From positions 1 to 64,000 of the forward strand of contig CAVOUI010000013.1 in the NCBI GenBank assembly GCA_963699525.1: a DNA stretch of 64,000 nucleotides. The letters run 5' to 3'. Of the stretch, positions 61,395 to 64,000 are shown in pieces. The notes under the pieces were generated by a model. The model did no database searches and had not been told where the DNA came from. It worked only from the letters and a program-made list of their open reading frames with translations. Position numbers and translations under genes: made by a program. This stretch comes from SG8-41 sp963699525 (GTDB taxonomy: Bacteria > Pseudomonadota > Gammaproteobacteria > Burkholderiales > SG8-41). Each line of letters begins with the position of its first letter. Within the stretch, counting starts at the first letter, position 1.

Positions 61395-62272
61395 TCCTCG
61401 CGTGCCTCGCGGCGGCCCCGGCGCTCGCGCAGGACTGGGGCGATACGCCGTACGTGCAGACGCCGCAGAACGTGGTGGACACGATGCTCGAGATCGCCAA
61501 GGTCGGGCCCGGCGACACCGTCATCGACCTCGGCTCGGGCGACGGGCGCATGGTGATTACCGCGGCGAAGAGATACGGCGCGCGCGGCTTCGGCGTGGAT
61601 CTCGACCGCAAGCTGGTCGCGCTCGCGAACCGCAACGCCGCGCAGGCGGGCGTCGCGAACCGCGCGGTGTTCTACCAGCGCGACCTCCACGAGACCGACG
61701 TCAGCTCCGCCACGGTCATGAGCATCTACCTCCTGCCGGAGGTGAACCTCATGATCCGCACCCGGCTCCTCGCAACGCTCAAGCCGGGCACGCGCATCGT
61801 GTCGCACGACTACGGGATGGGCGACTGGAAACCGGATTTCTTCACCGAGCTCGATGCGCCCGGCAAGACGGTCGGCATCGGCCAGCGCAGCAAGATCTAT
61901 TACTGGGTGGTGCCAGGCCGCGCCGCCGGCCGCTGGACGTGGCGGCTCGCGCCGGAAGGCAAGCCGGTCGCGTTCGAGCTCGCTCTCCAGCAGAACTTCC
62001 AGGAGATTGAAGGCACGCTCACCGCCGGCGGCACCACCGTCCGGGTGGAAGGCGCGAAGCTCACCGGCGAGAATATCGCCTTCTCCGCTACGCTGGGGGG
62101 AACCCGCTACGAGTTTTCAGGCCGCATCTTCAATCATGCAATCGAGGGAAGCGCGCGGGCCGTCCGGGGCGCGGAATCGCGCGACCTCACGTGGTCCGCG
62201 GCACGTACCGAGATCTGGGAGCCGCGCCACGCTTCCCTCACGACGGAGCAGGCGCTCAAGGAAATTCATTGA
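61361..62272 (+). CDS. exported SAM-dependent methyltransferase, paralogue 4
   Basis: A 303-residue intact copy. Leader GWGVILACLAAAPALAQDW, then YVQTPQNVVDTM, DLGSGDGR at 56-63, GFGVDLDRKL, SIYLLPEVNLMIRTR and IVSHDYGMGDWKPD. The C-terminal domain has TAGGTTVRVEGAKLTGE and a unique tail ending TTEQALKEIH. It overlaps paralogue 3 by 34 bp in another frame, so the two are translationally linked. Confidence 0.92.
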   Translation: MDSSARLGWGVILACLAAAPALAQDWGDTPYVQTPQNVVDTMLEIAKVGPGDTVIDLGSGDGRMVITAAKRYGARGFGVDLDRKLVALANRNAAQAGVANRAVFYQRDLHETDVSSATVMSIYLLPEVNLMIRTRLLATLKPGTRIVSHDYGMGDWKPDFFTELDAPGKTVGIGQRSKIYYWVVPGRAAGRWTWRLAPEGKPVAFELALQQNFQEIEGTLTAGGTTVRVEGAKLTGENIAFSATLGGTRYEFSGRIFNHAIEGSARAVRGAESRDLTWSAARTEIWEPRHASLTTEQALKEIH

Positions 62273-62275
62273 CCC

Positions 62276-62325
62276 CCCACCTCAATCTTCCCTCGCAAGG
62301 GGGGAGGAGGCTTGCGCTGGCGTGT
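62276..62325. repeat. short GC-rich palindromic repeat
   Basis: CCCCACCTCAATCTTCCCTCGCAAGGGGGGAGGAG element, again a GC-rich hairpin of the intergenic family. It lies between methyltransferase copy 4 and the tail remnant of another copy. Confidence 0.6.
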
Positions 62326-62447
62326 ACGAGGGGAGGGTGCAGGGCACGCTCTCGATGGAAGGCACGGTCCGCTCCGGACCCGGCCGCAATCCGGCCGAGG
62401 GCGCCTGGCGCGCGACGCGCGTGCTTCGCGGCGGTGACGAGGGCTGA
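62322..62447 (+). pseudogene. C-terminal remnant of a seventh methyltransferase paralogue
   Basis: A 41-codon stretch, YEGRVQGTLSMEGTVRSG to GAWRATRVLRGGDEG, ends in a proper TGA. It corresponds to the C-terminal beta domain of the other copies (compare FKGHISGNTMEGTVELAGG and KWTATRL in copy 2). No SAM domain or start precedes it; the GC-rich palindrome abuts its left end. It is most easily explained as a copy removed by recombination. Confidence 0.72.
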
Positions 62448-62476
62448 TCGCCCCGGTGACGGGGCATGAGTGACGG

Positions 62477-63395
62477 GTGAGAGGTTTGGACCTGAGGACG
62501 TTCGTTCAATTCAGGCCGGGCTGGCGGCGCGTGGTTTTCGCTCTGCTTGCCGCGCTGCCGGCATGGTCTCCCGCGGCGGAGCAGCACGCCCTCGCCGACG
62601 TTCCCTTTGTGCCGACGCCCCCCGCCGTGGTGGACGTCATGCTCGGGCTCGCCGGCGTCGGCCCCGCCGACTACGTCATCGATCTCGGGTCAGGGGATGG
62701 GCGCATCGTCATCGCCGCCGCGAAGCAGCGCGGCGCGCGCGGCATGGGGGTGGAGATCGACGGCGTTCTCGTCGGCGCCGCGCGCCGCGAGGCGCAGCGC
62801 GAGGGCGTGGCCGCCCGCGTCGAGTTCAGGGAGCAGAACCTGTTCAGCACGGAGATCGGGCAGGCGACCGTAGTGACGATGTACCTGTACCCGCGGCTGA
62901 TGCTGCAATTGCGCCCGCGCCTGTTCGCGGAGCTGAAGCCCGGCACGCGCGTCGTATCGCACGACTTCGACATGGAGCGGTGGCTGCCGGAGGCGCGTGT
63001 GACCGTGCCGGTGCCCGACAAGCCCTATGGCTCGCCTTCCAGCGAGGTTTTTTTCTGGATCATGCCCGCCAACGCTGCGGGAACCTGGAGGTGGCGCTCC
63101 GCGGACGATGCGGCGGCGGAAAACGAGCTCACGGTGTCGCAGACCTTCCAGATGCTGGAGGGAAGCGGCGTTGCCGGCGGCCGGACGGTGCGCGTCGAGA
63201 GCGGCAGGGTGCGCGGCGACGAGAATTCGGCTTATGCTGACGGCCGAAATCGACGGCCGGGCGGTGCGCCAGGAGCTCAGCGGCCGCGTGAGCGGCGATA
63301 CGATTCGCGGCAAGGAGCAGCTGTCCGGCGGCGGCGAGCGTGACTGGAGCGCGACGCGCGTGAAGCGCGGAAGCATCAAGATCAGTGACGAGTGA
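62477..63395 (+). CDS. exported SAM-dependent methyltransferase, paralogue 5 (one frameshift)
   Basis: About 305 aa from a GTG at 62477. Leader GWRRVVFALLAALPAWSPAA; FVPTPPAVVDVM; SAM motif VIDLGSGDGRIVIAA; GVEIDGVLVG; TMYLYPRLMLQLRPR; RVVSHDFDMERWLPE. Near 63225 one extra A (GAGAATTCGG) moves the frame: VRGDE is continued by RLMLTAEIDGRAVRQELSG to KRGSIKISDE in the next frame. A single base correction restores the whole protein. Confidence 0.86.
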
Positions 63396-63406
63396 AGGAC
63401 CCAACA

Positions 63407-63470
63407 AGCCCCCCTCGCCCCGTGTGAACGGGGAGAGGGTTGGGGTGAGGGGCAACGGGAGAGGATCAGA
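63407..63470. repeat. short GC-rich palindromic repeat
   Basis: CCCCTCGCCCCGTGTGAACGGGGAGAGGGTTGGGGTGAGGGGC, a hairpin type common in intergenic DNA of proteobacteria. It separates methyltransferase copies 5 and 6. Confidence 0.6.
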
Positions 63471-63471
63471 A

Positions 63472-64000
63472 TGACTCAGGCAACACGATGGATGACTATC
63501 TTCGCGGTATCGACTGCGCTCTTCGCGCCGGCGGCGGCGGCGCAGGAGGGACGCGGCAACGTGATCTACGTGCCGACACCCCAGGTGGTGGTGGATGCGA
63601 TGCTGAAGATGGCGAAAGTCGGCGCCAAGGATTTCGTGATCGATCTCGGCTCGGGCGATGGCCGCATCGTGATCACGGCGGCGAAGAAATACGGTGCGCG
63701 CGGCTTCGGGGTGGACCTCGATACCTATCTCCTGAAGATCGCCAATGCCAACGCGAAGAAGGAGGGTGTGGCGGACCGCGCGCGCTTCATCGAGCAGAAC
63801 CTGTTCGAGACCGATCTCTCCCAGGCGACCGTGATCACGAGCTACCTCCTGCCCAGCATGAACGAGGAGCTGCGTCCCAAGCTGCTTCAGCTCAAGCCAG
63901 GGACGCGCGTGGTGGCGCACGACTACGCGATGGGGGAATGGGACCCGGACGATTCGGAGACGCTGATCGTGCCGGAGAAGACGGTCGGCGATCCGGGCAA
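63472..64000 (+). CDS. exported SAM-dependent methyltransferase, paralogue 6 (cut by window end)
   Basis: The first 176 codons of a sixth copy. Signal peptide TRWMTIFAVSTALFAPAAAA, then IYVPTPQVVVDAMLKMAKVG, SAM motif VIDLGSGDGRIVITA, GFGVDLDTYLLKIANANAK, TSYLLPSMNEELRPK and RVVAHDYAMGEWDPD. The frame is open to the end of the window. It is closest in these motifs to copies 3 and 4. The rest of the array may continue beyond 64000. Confidence 0.9.

Noticed and set aside
1..64000. CRISPR arrays, tRNA, rRNA, transposase or integrase genes
   Set aside because: No regularly spaced direct repeats, no cloverleaf or rRNA signatures and no recombinase motifs were noticed on reading.

Overview
This 64 kb window looks like chromosome of a high-GC betaproteobacterium, probably a Burkholderiales relative from an environmental sample. 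The basis is eight Bug-type tripartite-tricarboxylate (TTT) receptor genes, a TctAB permease, a DUF6279 lipoprotein and molybdenum hydroxylases of the isoquinoline-oxidoreductase type. I saw no rRNA, tRNA, CRISPR array, transposase or integrase gene. About a dozen genes are broken by single-base indels, so either the assembly keeps read errors or decay is widespread; functions were read across the breaks.

Layout. 0-2 kb: two Bug receptors. 2-3.7 kb: small orphan genes, including an integron-type gene cassette. 3.7-9.5 kb: a liv-type ABC transporter operon coupled to an amidase gene. 9.5-15.1 kb: an accessory strip of small unrelated genes separated by a dispersed ~65 bp inverted repeat, with a second gene cassette carrying an Asp/Glu racemase-like gene. 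15-26 kb: oxidoreductases, a di-haem peroxidase, an IorAB-type molybdenum hydroxylase, a GNAT acetyltransferase and a short-chain dehydrogenase. 26-29.6 kb: a badly frameshifted PEP/pyruvate-dikinase-like gene and a DUF47-type partner. 29.9-33.2 kb: a second molybdenum hydroxylase. 33-40 kb: Bug receptors, an aminotransferase, an isopropylmalate/isocitrate dehydrogenase-family gene and a Tat-exported aldo/keto reductase.

40.5-44 kb is the most striking locus. Two neighbouring genes each contain an in-frame TGA followed at the right distance by a SECIS-like hairpin. One is a thioredoxin-fold protein joined in frame to a ~360-residue domain. The other is a UGSC-family protein with the literal motif Sec-Gly-Ser-Cys. 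They sit with a DUF1304 gene and a Bug receptor. 46-47 kb holds two gene cassettes in tandem on the minus strand. 50-55 kb is a complete TTT operon (two receptors, an FAH-family hydrolase, TctB, TctA).

55-64 kb contains six tandem-type paralogues, plus the tail of a seventh, of an exported class I SAM-dependent methyltransferase resembling the FAM173 lysine-methyltransferase group. Between them lie an aquaporin, an HbpS/GlcG-like protein and a membrane spermidine-synthase-like protein. Exporting SAM enzymes, together with three Tat-type NAD(P)-dependent oxidoreductases elsewhere in the window, suggests unusual cofactor-dependent chemistry outside the cytoplasm.
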